This document shows, in pieces, positions 16,215-24,910 of a stretch of 64,000 nt of DNA. Both the position numbers and the translations under genes were made by a program. The notes below the pieces were generated by a model. It worked only from the letters and a program-made list of their open reading frames with translations. It ran no database searches and was not told where the DNA came from. The stretch comes from Bradyrhizobium sp. 21. GTDB lineage: Bacteria > Pseudomonadota > Alphaproteobacteria > Rhizobiales > Xanthobacteraceae. Numbering within the stretch: position 1 is the stretch's first letter; each line of letters begins with the position of its first letter. The stretch is taken from contig NZ_JADPJG010000004.1 of NCBI RefSeq assembly GCF_023073335.1, forward strand, positions 111,282 through 175,281, in the 5' to 3' direction.

Positions 16215-17114
16215 ATGGCCCGTACCGCTACCCTGCCGGTCCTCAATGGAGAATCCGGCCTCTCTCGCTACCTCGGCGAAATCCGCAAGTTTCCGATGCT
16301 GGAACCCCAGCAGGAATACATGCTCGCCAAGCGTTGGCGGGAACATGATGATCGCGACGCCGCACATCAACTCGTCACCAGCCATCTCCGGCTCGTGGCC
16401 AAGATCGCCATGGGCTATCGCGGCTACGGCCTGCCGATCTCCGAGGTCGTCTCGGAAGGCAATGTCGGCCTGATGCAGGCGGTGAAGCGTTTCGAGCCCG
16501 AGAAGGGCTTCCGTCTCGCCACCTACGCCATGTGGTGGATCAAGGCGTCGATACAAGAGTATATTCTGCGTTCCTGGTCGCTCGTGAAGATGGGCACCAC
16601 CGCGAACCAGAAGAAGCTGTTCTTCAACCTGCGCAAGGCGAAGAGCAAGATTTCGGCGCTGGACGAAGGCGATCTTCGCCCCGACCAAGTGGCCATCATT
16701 GCCAAGCGTCTCGGCGTCACGGCTCAGGACGTGGTCGACATGAACCGCCGCCTCGGTGGCGACGCGTCGCTCAACGCTCCGATCCGCGACGACGGCGAAG
16801 CCGGGGAATGGCAGGACTGGCTGGTCGACAACTCGCCCAACCAGGAAGCCATGCTGGCCGAGCACGAGGAGTATGATCACCGCCGTGACGCTCTCAACGG
16901 CGCCATGGGCGTGCTCAACCCGCGCGAACGCCGCATCTTCGAGGCCCGTCGCCTCGCCGATGAGCCGATGACGCTGGAAGACCTTGCGTCTGAGTTCGGC
17001 GTATCGCGCGAACGCGTCCGCCAGATCGAGGTCCGCGCTTTCGAAAAGGTGCAGGCCGCGGTCAAGGGCACGATTGCAAAGGCCGAACAGGCCGCGCTGG
17101 AAGCCGCGCTCTAA
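16215..17114 (+). CDS. rpoH: RNA polymerase sigma-32 factor RpoH
   Basis: A 299-residue heat-shock sigma factor. Region 2 contains HLRLVAKIAMGYRGYGLP and RLATYAMWWIKASIQEYILRSW. The RpoH box NQKKLFFNLRKAK follows, then region 4 with DLASEFGVSRERVRQIEVRA (promoter -35 recognition helix). The ATG at 16215 follows a GGAGG ribosome site by eight bases. It directs transcription of chaperone and protease genes. Bradyrhizobium is known to have several rpoH paralogues, and I cannot tell which one this is. The 218-bp upstream region shows no obvious ROSE thermometer. An intrinsic terminator follows at 17163. Confidence 0.95.
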   Translation: MARTATLPVLNGESGLSRYLGEIRKFPMLEPQQEYMLAKRWREHDDRDAAHQLVTSHLRLVAKIAMGYRGYGLPISEVVSEGNVGLMQAVKRFEPEKGFRLATYAMWWIKASIQEYILRSWSLVKMGTTANQKKLFFNLRKAKSKISALDEGDLRPDQVAIIAKRLGVTAQDVVDMNRRLGGDASLNAPIRDDGEAGEWQDWLVDNSPNQEAMLAEHEEYDHRRDALNGAMGVLNPRERRIFEARRLADEPMTLEDLASEFGVSRERVRQIEVRAFEKVQAAVKGTIAKAEQAALEAAL

Positions 17115-17162
17115 GCGCGGTTGCTTCCAGCCCCAAGAGGTTGGCGGATCGACAAGAGACAG

Positions 17163-17189
17163 AAAGCCGGCGGCAACGCCGGCTTTTTT
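17163..17189 (+). terminator. Intrinsic terminator of rpoH
   Basis: A perfect ten-base stem (AAAGCCGGCG/CGCCGGCTTT) closed by a GCAA tetraloop and followed by Ts, 48 bp after the rpoH stop. Confidence 0.92.
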
Positions 17190-17217
17190 GTTTGCGTGGG
17201 CATCATTTCGCATTCGA

Positions 17218-17264
17218 CGTCATGCCCCGCCTGGTGCGCAATTGCGCACGGGGGCCGGGGCATC
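17218..17264. repeat. Nested palindromic repeat after rpoH
   Basis: An outer inverted repeat (ATGCCCCG with CGGGGCAT) encloses the 16-bp perfect palindrome GTGCGCAATTGCGCAC. It resembles the dispersed extragenic palindromes of rhizobia. Confidence 0.7.
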
Positions 17265-17359
17265 CAGTACCCCGCGGCGATCGTGACTGAACCGAGACGC
17301 TGGGGATTGCTGGATCGCCCGGCTTCTCCGGTCTAAACACTTCGCGGGCGATAGCAGCG

Positions 17360-17830
17360 GTGAATGAGACGGCCATCACAGTCTCCTTCCCTCAGCCGAA
17401 GTACAACCGAGTTCACCTTGAACCGACCCCGCCGGTCAACCGACCCAGAATGATCGGACCGACTGCGCCAATTGGACGACCTCCCATCGTGTCGATCATT
17501 TTGCAATCCACCGTCGGCGGCTTTTCCGCCCAGTTCATGCGCAAGCTGCCGCTGGTCGAGCAGGCGATGCGCGACCACGGCCTCGAGCCGTCGGAGTTCG
17601 TGATCTCCAAGGACTATGCCTCGACCGCGACGATCCCGATCATGGGACCGTTCTTCTTCAATTACAGCGTCTTCTTCGGCGAAGAAAAATTCACCGTCAC
17701 CGAGCCGAACGACATGGTGTTCCTGGATTACTTCTTCAAGCGCGTGCTTGCGGCGGATGGGCCACCGGCCGTGCCGCGGCGTCCGGGATTGATGCGGCGC
17801 TTCTTCGGGTGGATGGCGCAGCCGGTGTGA
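17360..17830 (+). CDS. Conserved hypothetical protein, start uncertain
   Basis: An ORF of up to 156 residues. The C-terminal two thirds look like a real folded domain: GGFSAQFMRKLPLVEQAMRD, then SEFVISKDYAS, then FFFNYSVFFGEEKFTV, ending in a basic tail (PRRPGLMRRFFGWM). The N-terminal 40 residues are proline-rich and of doubtful coding character, so translation may begin at the internal ATG at 17450 or the GTG at 17489 instead of 17360. I do not recognise a family. It converges on the amidase gene, with the stops 4 bp apart. Confidence 0.6.
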   Translation: MNETAITVSFPQPKYNRVHLEPTPPVNRPRMIGPTAPIGRPPIVSIILQSTVGGFSAQFMRKLPLVEQAMRDHGLEPSEFVISKDYASTATIPIMGPFFFNYSVFFGEEKFTVTEPNDMVFLDYFFKRVLAADGPPAVPRRPGLMRRFFGWMAQPV

Positions 17831-17834
17831 CGCG

Positions 17835-18461
17835 TCACTCGCCCCACATCCGCGCCAGCGTCGCGAGCCAGCAGCCCTCGCAATAGCGCGCATCCTTGTA
17901 GTCGATCCAGTTGTGCGCATAGACGTGGTCGAGCGGGATGCCGTAGCGCGCGCGCAGGACTTTTACGAGGATCTTCCACGCCGCGACCTGCGCCTCGGTC
18001 GGGCCCGTCGTGACGTCGGGATAGTTGCCGGCGAACTCGACGCCGATCGAATTGTCGCGCACCACCTGGCGATAGGTCGGTTTGTTGTCGATGTATTTGT
18101 TGTCGTTGCGGTTGGCGCCGTCGCCATGGGTCGGCATCAGATTCTCCGCGACCGCCCAATAGACCGTGCCGTCGGTTTCGACCCACAATGTGACGCCGCG
18201 CCGCGTGGGATTCTTCGATTGCTCTTGTGCGCCGCCGCGGGCCGAACCTGTCGGCCCCTCGGTCTGGTGCACGATGATGTTGCGCCAGGGTCTGGCGTTG
18301 CCGACATCGCCCCATGGCGCCAGCCATACCAACTTCAGGCCGGGAATGTCGGGCGTGCCGGAGACCCGCGCGAGCTTTGCGAGCTCGGCGTCGGTTGCGG
18401 CGGCGGGTGCGATCAGAATGAGGGCGGCGAGAATGGCCGCGAGCAGGCGGGGCATCATCAT
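17835..18461 (-). CDS. Exported N-acetylmuramoyl-L-alanine amidase (Amidase_2 family)
   Basis: A 208-residue protein with a signal peptide (MMMPRLLAAILAALILIAPAAA, cleavage near residue 22) and an Amidase_2/PGRP-type fold. The zinc ligands are suggested by IIVHQTEGP and VYAHNWIDYKDARYCEG, with NSIGVEFAGNY between them. It should cut the amide bond between MurNAc and the stem peptide in the periplasm, in wall turnover or recycling. Unlike E. coli AmiD it has no lipobox. Two Cys near the C-terminus (ARYCEGC) are an oddity of this homologue. Confidence 0.9.
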   Translation of the reverse strand: MMMPRLLAAILAALILIAPAAATDAELAKLARVSGTPDIPGLKLVWLAPWGDVGNARPWRNIIVHQTEGPTGSARGGAQEQSKNPTRRGVTLWVETDGTVYWAVAENLMPTHGDGANRNDNKYIDNKPTYRQVVRDNSIGVEFAGNYPDVTTGPTEAQVAAWKILVKVLRARYGIPLDHVYAHNWIDYKDARYCEGCWLATLARMWGE

Positions 18462-18494
18462 GAGGGTCCAACAACGGACCCAGCGTAGCAGGCT

Positions 18495-19706
18495 TTACGC
18501 GAATTTGCGCGCGGCCTCACTGAGCCCGGCCGGCTCGGGCGAGAGTGGCGGCCCCGGATCGTAAACCGCAAAATCGTTCTTGCCGTTGTTCTTGGCCGCA
18601 TAGAGCGCGTGGTCGGCATGTGCGATCAGGCGGTCCGGATATTGGCCGATGTCGCGATCCCACTGCGCCACCCCGATCGAGATCGCGATCGGGATGTCGC
18701 CGCCTGTGCAATTGGCTGCATCCTGACGGCAGACCTCGAGCACGCGGCGGGCGATCGCGGCCGCCTCGCGGGAGGACGATGACGGCAGCACCACGCAGAA
18801 CTCGTCTCCGCCGGTGCGGGCGAGCATGTCGCCGGGCCTGAGCCGCGTCTGCGCCATCAGGGTGAAATGCCGCAGGCAGGCATCGCCGGCGGCGTGTCCA
18901 TGGGTGTCGTTGATGGTCTTGAAGCCGTCGAGATCGATCACCAGTAGCGAGAATGGCTCGCCGCTGCGCTCCGAGCGGGCGCATTCTTCACCCAGCCGCT
19001 GCAACAGATGCCGCCGGTTGGCGACGCCGGTGAGATCGTCGAGCAGCGCGAGGTCGGCGACCTCGTTGCGCAGACGATCCATCGCCATCAGCAGGAAGCC
19101 GAAATTGAGAGTCATCGACAGGAACAGGAGCCCCAGCACCATGACGGCATGCGCCTGACCGCCGGCCTTGGCCGAGAAATCGGCGCCGAGCAGATTGCCC
19201 ACCGTGCGGACCGCGAGGATCGCGATGATCGCGAGAATGACGATGCCGGACAATCGGGCGCCCGGACTGACGCGGCCTTCGGGCGGCGACAGCAGGAGAC
19301 GCAGCGCCAGCACCAGCGGCAGGCCCTGACCGAGCGTGTAGCTGAGCATGCGCAGCGGCATGTGATCGAAGCCGACCATGAAGACCACGACGCCGGCGAG
19401 GCTCACGCCTCCCGCCGCGGTCATGATGCGCCACGAGACCGGCCGGTGATAGAAGCGTTGAATGCCCATGGCGGCGAGGCAGCTCGCCGCGATGACACCG
19501 GCCGCGCCGAGCAGGAGCGGCAGGGGAGAATCGACCAGCAGGCGGATCAGGGCCGTCATCGCGCCGGTCGCACCGACGAAGGACGACGCCATCCAGAACC
19601 GCGCGGCCGCAAATTTCGGATAGGAGCGCGTCACGTAGGCCCAGATCAGGCCGAGCGCCAGGAAGTTGACGACGAACACCATCCAGAGTGTCGGCACGTT
19701 CAGCAT
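18495..19706 (-). CDS. Membrane-bound diguanylate cyclase (GGDEF domain)
   Basis: A 403-residue protein with about six to seven N-terminal transmembrane helices (residues 1-205), then a linker helix and a GGDEF domain. The active-site motif GGDEF is at residues 299-303, and RPGD lies five residues before it, forming the inhibitory I-site. The protein should therefore make cyclic di-GMP from two GTP and be product-inhibited. No EAL domain is present. The multi-span N-terminus is a sensor of unknown input. It is on the same strand as the amidase, 33 bp upstream of it. Confidence 0.94.
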   Translation of the reverse strand: MLNVPTLWMVFVVNFLALGLIWAYVTRSYPKFAAARFWMASSFVGATGAMTALIRLLVDSPLPLLLGAAGVIAASCLAAMGIQRFYHRPVSWRIMTAAGGVSLAGVVVFMVGFDHMPLRMLSYTLGQGLPLVLALRLLLSPPEGRVSPGARLSGIVILAIIAILAVRTVGNLLGADFSAKAGGQAHAVMVLGLLFLSMTLNFGFLLMAMDRLRNEVADLALLDDLTGVANRRHLLQRLGEECARSERSGEPFSLLVIDLDGFKTINDTHGHAAGDACLRHFTLMAQTRLRPGDMLARTGGDEFCVVLPSSSSREAAAIARRVLEVCRQDAANCTGGDIPIAISIGVAQWDRDIGQYPDRLIAHADHALYAAKNNGKNDFAVYDPGPPLSPEPAGLSEAARKFA

Positions 19707-20103
19707 GGCGCGCGCAGCCTCGCGCTCCCCGTCCCTCGCAGCCGTCCGTGCATGACCCGTCCCCGTTTTCTTGCCGGGAACAATGCCGCTGTCGCGCTTA
19801 ACGGAGTCTCACTGCGGTCCTCGAAAGCGCGCCTTTGGTTTTGGATTCATGAACGGCCGGCCGCGGTTGTCGAATGGTTAGGCATGTCGCCCGCGATGAC
19901 GCGACCGACGCGGCGAAGCGGATTCGCGAGCCAAAATCACCTGAAAACGCATCTGAGCTGTGGATAACGCGATGACACGGATGTGACAGCGCGGGGCAGA
20001 CGGGCGCGAATCTGCTGAGCTTGTCGTCGAGGATGTTGCGAGGCTGGCCCTCCGCCGAGCATCCCTCGTGTCGCGTTTAACCATGAACCCTTAAGAGGAT
20101 ACT
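19707..20103. other. Intergenic stretch with an isolated DnaA-box-like sequence
   Basis: No gene is apparent in these 397 bp between the divergent diguanylate cyclase and the lysine-rich peptide. A perfect consensus DnaA box (TTATCCACA, on the minus strand) lies at 19959-19967, but it is single. An AGAGGA ribosome site for the next gene lies at its right end. Confidence 0.6.
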
Positions 20104-20175
20104 ATGGCTAAGAAAGCGAAGAAGGCGAAGAAGGCGACGAAGAAGAAGGCCAAGAAGGCAGCGAAGAAGAAGTAA
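20104..20175 (+). CDS. 23-residue lysine/alanine peptide
   Basis: A tiny ORF encoding Met followed almost only by Ala, Lys and one Thr, in AKK-type repeats (MAKKAKKAKKATKKKAKK...). AAGAGGA precedes the ATG at good spacing, and two terminator-like hairpins follow. The composition resembles the C-terminal tail of bacterial histone H1-like and HU-type proteins, so nucleic-acid binding is a reasonable inference. It could instead be the remnant of a longer tail domain. Not present in standard family lists that I know. Confidence 0.65.
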   Translation: MAKKAKKAKKATKKKAKKAAKKK

Positions 20176-20193
20176 CGAGGCTTCTTATTCTTT

Positions 20194-20221
20194 GCCCGGG
20201 TGGAGCACGCTCCGCCCGGGC
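20194..20221 (+). terminator. Strong GC hairpin after the lysine-rich peptide
   Basis: A twelve-base stem (GCCCGGGTGGAG with CTCCGCCCGGGC, one G-T pair) with a CACG loop, 18 bp after the stop. It lacks a T-tract. Confidence 0.65.
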
Positions 20222-20250
20222 GTCGGGTGGGAGTTCTGATCTAGAAGATG

Positions 20251-20273
20251 GCGGGCGCAAGGCCCGCTTTTTT
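20251..20273 (+). terminator. Intrinsic terminator between convergent genes
   Basis: Stem GCGGGC/GCCCGC with a five-base loop, followed by six Ts. It lies 14 bp from the end of the convergent LysE gene. Confidence 0.8.
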
Positions 20274-20287
20274 ATTGGGCGGAGGAT

Positions 20288-20899
20288 CTACCGCTCGGCG
20301 AACGCGAGCTTGGCGCCGAGCGCGGCGAAGCCGGCGGCAAAACTGCGGCGCAGCCAGGCCATGACGCGCGGGCGGGAGATGACGCGCTCGCGTACCGAGG
20401 CGGCACACAGGCCGTAGACCACGAACACCGCAAACGTCATCGCCATGAAGGCGCCGCTCAATTCCAGCATCCGCCCCAGCACATTCGCCTCGTCCGCGGC
20501 GATGAACTGCGGCAGGAAAGCGAGGAAGAAGATCGACAGCTTCGGATTGAGGATGTTGATCAGGAAGCCGGTCACGATGACGCGGCCGGCCGAATGCTCG
20601 CGGATCTCGCCGTCGACCGCCAGCGCCCCGGTCTCGCGCAGCGCCTGCCAGGACATGTAGAGCAGATAGGCGACGCCGCACCATTTCAGCGCGGCGAAGG
20701 CGAGCGCGCTGGTGTGCAGCACGGCGGCGAGCCCGAGCATCGCGGCCATCATGTGCGGCACGATCCCGAGCGTGCAGCCGAAGGCGGCAGCGATGCTCGC
20801 GCGCGAGCCGCGTGTCAGCGCAGCAGCCAGCGTGTAGAGCACGCCGGTGCCGGGCGAGGCGACCACGATGAGCGAGGTGAGCAGGAAGGACAAGGTCAT
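20288..20899 (-). CDS. LysE/RhtB-family amino-acid exporter
   Basis: A 203-residue inner-membrane protein with about six hydrophobic helices. The family signature near the N-terminus reads ASPGTGVLYTLAAALTRGSR, and GFLINILNPKLSIFFLAFLPQF lies in the middle. The length is standard. It should export an amino acid or derivative by proton antiport; substrates vary within the family. A terminator at 20251 lies beyond its end on the opposite strand. Confidence 0.92.
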   Translation of the reverse strand: MTLSFLLTSLIVVASPGTGVLYTLAAALTRGSRASIAAAFGCTLGIVPHMMAAMLGLAAVLHTSALAFAALKWCGVAYLLYMSWQALRETGALAVDGEIREHSAGRVIVTGFLINILNPKLSIFFLAFLPQFIAADEANVLGRMLELSGAFMAMTFAVFVVYGLCAASVRERVISRPRVMAWLRRSFAAGFAALGAKLAFAER

Positions 20900-20995
20900 G
20901 GACGAACCTTATCACCGCTCCTTGCGGCAAGAAAGCGGGGCCGAGAAAGCGAACCCTAGAAAACAAGCCGAAGAAAGCTGGTCCGGGCTCCGCCT

Positions 20996-21367
20996 TCAAG
21001 ACAGCGCGATCTCCGCCTCGCGGAGCACGTCGAGCGGCGCCCATGGCTTGGCCCAGAATTTGGCGCCGTCGGGCAAGGGCTGCATCAAGGGGCGTCCGGA
21101 GGTGACGACGACGTCGAGCTTCGGATGGCGGTCCTTGGCGACGTGCGCGAGTTCGACGCCGCTCATGCGGCCGGCAAGCTGCACGTCGGTCAACATCAGG
21201 CATAGCGCTCCGCCGTTCTTGTCCAGCACGCGCTCTGCCGCTTCGGCGCTTTCACACTGAATGACCTGGTAGCCGCTCTCTTCCAGAAGGAGACAGAGCA
21301 TCTCCCGCTGCATGACGTCGTCTTCGACGATGAGTGCAGTTGCAGGAAATGGCTTTGATTGTCCCAT
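20996..21367 (-). CDS. Stand-alone response-regulator receiver protein
   Basis: A 123-residue CheY-like receiver domain without an output domain. Acidic residues are in VEDD near residue 15, the phosphoacceptor Asp is in LTDVQL, the switch residue is in VTSGRP and the conserved Lys is in WAKPW. Such single-domain receivers relay phosphoryl groups or bind partner proteins. No kinase lies next to it in this window, so the cognate kinase is unknown. It is divergent from the SDR gene. Confidence 0.93.
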   Translation of the reverse strand: MGQSKPFPATALIVEDDVMQREMLCLLLEESGYQVIQCESAEAAERVLDKNGGALCLMLTDVQLAGRMSGVELAHVAKDRHPKLDVVVTSGRPLMQPLPDGAKFWAKPWAPLDVLREAEIALS

Positions 21368-21506
21368 CGATCGCTCCCAATGCTGCGTGCCGCCGCCCAG
21401 GTCAGCCCAAGTAACTTACGTTAAGGACCCAACTCGGATACGGTTCGGTTCCATTCTGAAAAAATGTAAATCTTGGTTCCCGATGCGGGGCTTGACGGGA
21501 GAGAAC

Positions 21507-22340
21507 ATGACGATGATTCGCGGTGCGGCCGCCATCACGGGAGCGGCGAGCGGCATCGGCCGTGCGCTTGCGATCGAACTGAGCCGACGCGGCTGCGATC
21601 TCGCGCTCGCCGATCGCGACGAGGCCGGGTTGAAGACGCTCGCGGCCGAGATGGGGCAAGGACCCAGGGTCAGCCTGCATCGCGTCGACGTCAGCGAGCC
21701 CGCCGACATCGCGCAGTTCGCGACCGAGGCGACAATGGCCCATCCCGCGCTCGGCATCGTCGTCAACAATGCCGGCGTGGCGCTGATGGGCTCGTTCGAG
21801 GAGATCGACCAGGCGCAGATGGACTGGCTGTTCGACATCAATTTCTGGGGCGTGGTGCACGGCACGCGCGCCTTCCTGCCGCATCTGAAGACGATGGCAG
21901 AGGCGCACATCGTCAACGTCTCCTCGATCTTCGGCATCGTCGCGCCGCCGGGCCAGTCGGCTTATGCCGCCGCGAAATTCGCGGTGCGCGGCTTTTCCGA
22001 GAGCGTGCGGCACGAGCTTGCGGTGGCGGGAAGCCCCGTCAAACTCTCGGTCGTGCATCCCGGCGGCGTCGCCACCGCCATCGCGCGCAATTCGCGCACC
22101 GGGGTCGGCGTCACCGACAACGCCCGCCGCTCGCAATCAATCGAGCGGTTCGAGAACGCGGCAAGGACCACGCCGAAGGACGCCGCGCTGCGCATCATCA
22201 GGGGCATCGAGAGAAACGAGCCGCGCATCCTGATCGGCAACGACGCCCGCTTCATGGACCTGTTGCAGCGTTTTCGCCCCGGAACGTACTGGGCGCCGTT
22301 GCAGCGTAAGCTGGAGAGGATGGCGAAGGGGACGAAGTGA
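21507..22340 (+). CDS. Short-chain dehydrogenase/reductase
   Basis: A 277-residue classical SDR. The NAD(P)-binding TGAASGIGR is at residues 11-19, NNAG follows, and the catalytic Ser and Tyr-x3-Lys are in VSSIFGI and SAYAAAKFAVRG. The start at 21507 is chosen because GGGAGAG precedes it; longer frames lack support. The C-terminal ~80 residues, with RRSQSIERFENAA and ARFMDLLQRFRPGTYW, are typical of SDRs often annotated as acetoin or oxo-acid reductases. The substrate is unknown, and the gene stands alone. Confidence 0.92.
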   Translation: MTMIRGAAAITGAASGIGRALAIELSRRGCDLALADRDEAGLKTLAAEMGQGPRVSLHRVDVSEPADIAQFATEATMAHPALGIVVNNAGVALMGSFEEIDQAQMDWLFDINFWGVVHGTRAFLPHLKTMAEAHIVNVSSIFGIVAPPGQSAYAAAKFAVRGFSESVRHELAVAGSPVKLSVVHPGGVATAIARNSRTGVGVTDNARRSQSIERFENAARTTPKDAALRIIRGIERNEPRILIGNDARFMDLLQRFRPGTYWAPLQRKLERMAKGTK

Positions 22341-22393
22341 GGCACGACGCGATGGCGCGATGACAGACGTCACCGGTGCGCCACACCCGCCGC

Positions 22394-22531
22394 CGTCGTC
22401 CTGGCGAAAGCCAGGACCCATAGCCACCGAATTCAGTTTGGCGAAGACTGGCAGTTACTCAGCATGTGACTGTGAGTCGTTGTAACGAGTCGCGCCTGGG
22501 GTAAAGGGTCCTGGCTTTCGCCAGGACGACG
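22394..22531. repeat. Paired inverted REP-like elements (copy 2)
   Basis: An element with core TCCTGGC-GAAA-GCCAGGA at 22394-22421 and its inverse at 22506-22531, 84 bp apart, between the convergent SDR and transglycosylase genes. Confidence 0.85.
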
Positions 22532-22550
22532 GCGGAGAGGCATCACGCCC

Positions 22551-23375
22551 TCACTGTCCCGCCAGCCGATCGGCAAAATACCCGATGGTCTTGCGATAGA
22601 TCACCGCCCTGTTCCATTCGCGCATCGCTTCGAAATTGGCGGTGCCTTCGCCGTAAGGCTGGCCCATCTTGAAGCCGCTGGTGTGGAGCAGGTTCGCGGT
22701 CGAGGCGAGCACGTCGGGGACGCTGTGGCGGAGATCGACGTGGCCGTCGCCGTCGAAGTCGACGCCGTATTTGATGTAGGAGGACGGCAGGAACTGGGTC
22801 TGGCCGATTTCGCCGGCATAGGCGCCGATGAGGTCGCGCAGCGGCAGGTCGCCACGCTGCACGATCTTCAGCGCCGCGAGCAGTTCGCCCTGAAACAGAT
22901 CGGTACGGCGGCAGTCATGCGCGAGCGTCGCCAGCGTGCGGATCACCGGCAGCTTGCCGATGTCGCCCTTGCCGAAATCGCTCTCCAAGCCCCAGATCGC
23001 GACCAGGATAGTGCGGGGCACGCCGAACTGCTGCTCGATGCGCGAGAGCAACGCGGCGTGACGCTGCAACAGCGCCTTGCCGCCATTGATGCGGCCGGGG
23101 CCGACGCGGGTCGAGACATACTGCTCAAAACTCTTGTTGAAGGTGTAGCGCTGGCGCCGGTCGAAGGCGAGCACCGCGCCGTCCTGAGCCACCCCGCTGA
23201 GCGCCGCGCTGGTCACGCCTGCCGAGACGCCGGCTGCCTGCGCTTCCGCGGTCATGCTGGCGACAAAGCTGTTGAAGTCGCCGCCGCAACGCGCGGCCTG
23301 CGCCGATCCGCTGGCGAGACAAACAAGGAAGGCGGTGGCCAAGCCTCGTCCGAACATCGGGGCGTGTCTCAACAT
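22551..23375 (-). CDS. Lytic murein transglycosylase, MltB family
   Basis: A 274-residue exported enzyme. The ATG at 23375 is chosen because it begins a typical signal peptide (MLRHAPMFGRGLATAFLVCL, cleaved near AQA). The catalytic Glu lies in the family motif WGLESDFG. Further conserved parts are EIGQTQFLPSSYIKYGVDFDG and SVPDVLASTANLL. It cleaves the MurNAc-GlcNAc bond of peptidoglycan to give 1,6-anhydro ends in the periplasm. No lipobox is seen and no C-terminal peptidoglycan-binding domain is present, so it is a short, soluble type. Confidence 0.92.
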   Translation of the reverse strand: MLRHAPMFGRGLATAFLVCLASGSAQAARCGGDFNSFVASMTAEAQAAGVSAGVTSAALSGVAQDGAVLAFDRRQRYTFNKSFEQYVSTRVGPGRINGGKALLQRHAALLSRIEQQFGVPRTILVAIWGLESDFGKGDIGKLPVIRTLATLAHDCRRTDLFQGELLAALKIVQRGDLPLRDLIGAYAGEIGQTQFLPSSYIKYGVDFDGDGHVDLRHSVPDVLASTANLLHTSGFKMGQPYGEGTANFEAMREWNRAVIYRKTIGYFADRLAGQ

Positions 23376-23524
23376 GCGGGAAAATCCTTTGGAACTATGC
23401 GGGAAAGGCAGCGCGATCATGCCCGGGAACAGGATTCGCGTCAAAGCGGCAAAACCTGGCCAGAACCCATCACGTCGTGGCCGCGACAAAGGAGCAGCGC
23501 TCCCCCCGTCCCCAACCGAACGAG

Positions 23525-24469
23525 ATGACCATGCCCATTCCGCGCCGGATGCTCGCTGTCGTCGCTTTGCTCTCCTTCACCTTCACCGTCACCGCCGCAT
23601 CCGCACAGACGCGCGATGTCGCCGGCTCCCGCGACTATCCCGGCATCGGCCGCTTTGCCGGCAGCGTCATCACCGGCTATGTAATGAAGGATTTTGACGC
23701 GGCGCGGATGCAGGCGGCCCCCTTCAAAGACGGCCAGCCGGCCGATGCGCGGCGGCTCGAGGGCCGCGTCTTCCGCATCGCCTATCGCACTAATCCCGGC
23801 CCCTCGATCCTGGAGGTGTCGCGCAATTTCGAGACGCAGTTGGCGAAAGCCGGCTTCGAGACCCTGCTCGCCTGCGACACTGATGCCTGCGGCGCCATAC
23901 CGTTCACCGAGGCCATCGACACGCTGCCCGTGCCGCAGATGTGGGTCGATGGTTTCAACTATCGCTATTACGCCGGCCGCAAGACCGAGGGCGGGCGCGA
24001 GACCTATGCCAGCGTCCTCGTCAGCCAGAACAACCAGGAGATCACCGCGCAGGTCACCGTCGCCGAGTCAGGCGCCATCGCGAACAAGATGGTGGACGCC
24101 GCCGCGATGGCGAAGGGCCTCGGCGAGACCGGCCACATCGCGCTCTACGGCATCTATTTCGACACTGACAAGGCCGTGCTCAAGCCGGAAAGCCGTCCGA
24201 CGCTCGAGCAGATCGCAAAGCTGCTGACGAGCCAGCCGCAACTCAACGTCTTCATCGTCGGCCACACCGACAGCCAGGGCGCCTATGAATACAATCTCGA
24301 CCTGTCGAAACGCCGCGCCGAAGCGGTCGCAGCCGAGCTGGTGAAGAGTTTTCGCATTACGCAGGCGCGGCTGCGCACTGCCGGCGTCGGCTTGCTGGCG
24401 CCGGTCGGTTCGAACGCATCGGACGCCGGCCGCGCGCTGAACCGGCGCGTGGAGCTGGTGGCGCCGTGA
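23525..24469 (+). CDS. OmpA-family outer-membrane/peptidoglycan-binding protein
   Basis: A 314-residue exported protein: signal peptide at about residues 1-28 ending near ASAQ, a unique N-terminal domain of about 170 residues (YPGIGRFAGSVITGYV at its start), and a C-terminal OmpA-like domain. That domain carries IYFDTDKAVLKPES, then VFIVGHTDSQGAYEYNLDLS with the conserved Asp and Arg (KRRAEAV) that hold diaminopimelate. It should anchor to the cell wall from the periplasm or outer membrane. The start could be the GTG at 23477, but the ATG gives a better signal sequence. It is divergent from the transglycosylase gene, consistent with a shared envelope role. Confidence 0.9.
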   Translation: MTMPIPRRMLAVVALLSFTFTVTAASAQTRDVAGSRDYPGIGRFAGSVITGYVMKDFDAARMQAAPFKDGQPADARRLEGRVFRIAYRTNPGPSILEVSRNFETQLAKAGFETLLACDTDACGAIPFTEAIDTLPVPQMWVDGFNYRYYAGRKTEGGRETYASVLVSQNNQEITAQVTVAESGAIANKMVDAAAMAKGLGETGHIALYGIYFDTDKAVLKPESRPTLEQIAKLLTSQPQLNVFIVGHTDSQGAYEYNLDLSKRRAEAVAAELVKSFRITQARLRTAGVGLLAPVGSNASDAGRALNRRVELVAP

Positions 24470-24580
24470 GAGCGCACCTCTCGGGCTGACAGCGCGCGTA
24501 CGTATTGAGATGTGCGTCGTGTTGAGGGAACTCGCTTTCCGCGCAACTCGCTTTTGCACATCGGATCACACAATCTGCAC

Positions 24581-24634
24581 GCAGGCGGGAAGACATGCAG
24601 GCGGGAAGACATGCAGGCCGAAGACATGCAGGCC
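24581..24634. repeat. 16-bp tandem direct repeat
   Basis: Two exact copies of GCAGGCGGGAAGACAT are followed by a 15-bp variant (GCAGGCCGAAGACAT) and a partial fourth copy. Confidence 0.85.
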
Positions 24635-24876
24635 AACGCGCTTTCCTACAAGGCGGAAAACGCTCGCTGCGTTGCGGCAGCGCGAAGATGAACAAAGTGA
24701 TTTGTTCGTCCAAGCAGATCGTTTGGGAACTCAACGCGCGCGGGATCCAACGCATATCTGATCCGCTGGCAGCGACTCGACGCCGTCATGATTGGCCTTG
24801 CCATCGCATGGCGCAGCCTATAGCCTTCTATTCTAGGTTGTCGCCCCGCCAGCCCCGGGCGACGCTGGAGACCAAA

Positions 24877-24910
24877 AATAAACGGCGGGCTTCTCGGCCC
24901 GCCGTTTATT
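24877..24910. terminator. Long symmetrical hairpin terminator
   Basis: A perfect 14-base stem (AATAAACGGCGGGC with GCCCGCCGTTTATT) with a six-base loop. The AT-rich base of the stem allows termination in either direction, but it is over 400 bp from the OmpA-like gene, so the transcript it ends is unclear. Confidence 0.75.

Noticed and set aside
19959..19967. Perfect DnaA box as a sign of a replication origin
   Set aside because: It is single, with no cluster of boxes, no AT-rich unwinding region and no dnaA or parAB genes around it. Another near-match at 30543 is equally isolated.
24581..24634. Short repeats as a CRISPR array
   Set aside because: Units are directly adjacent without spacers, and there are no cas genes in the window.
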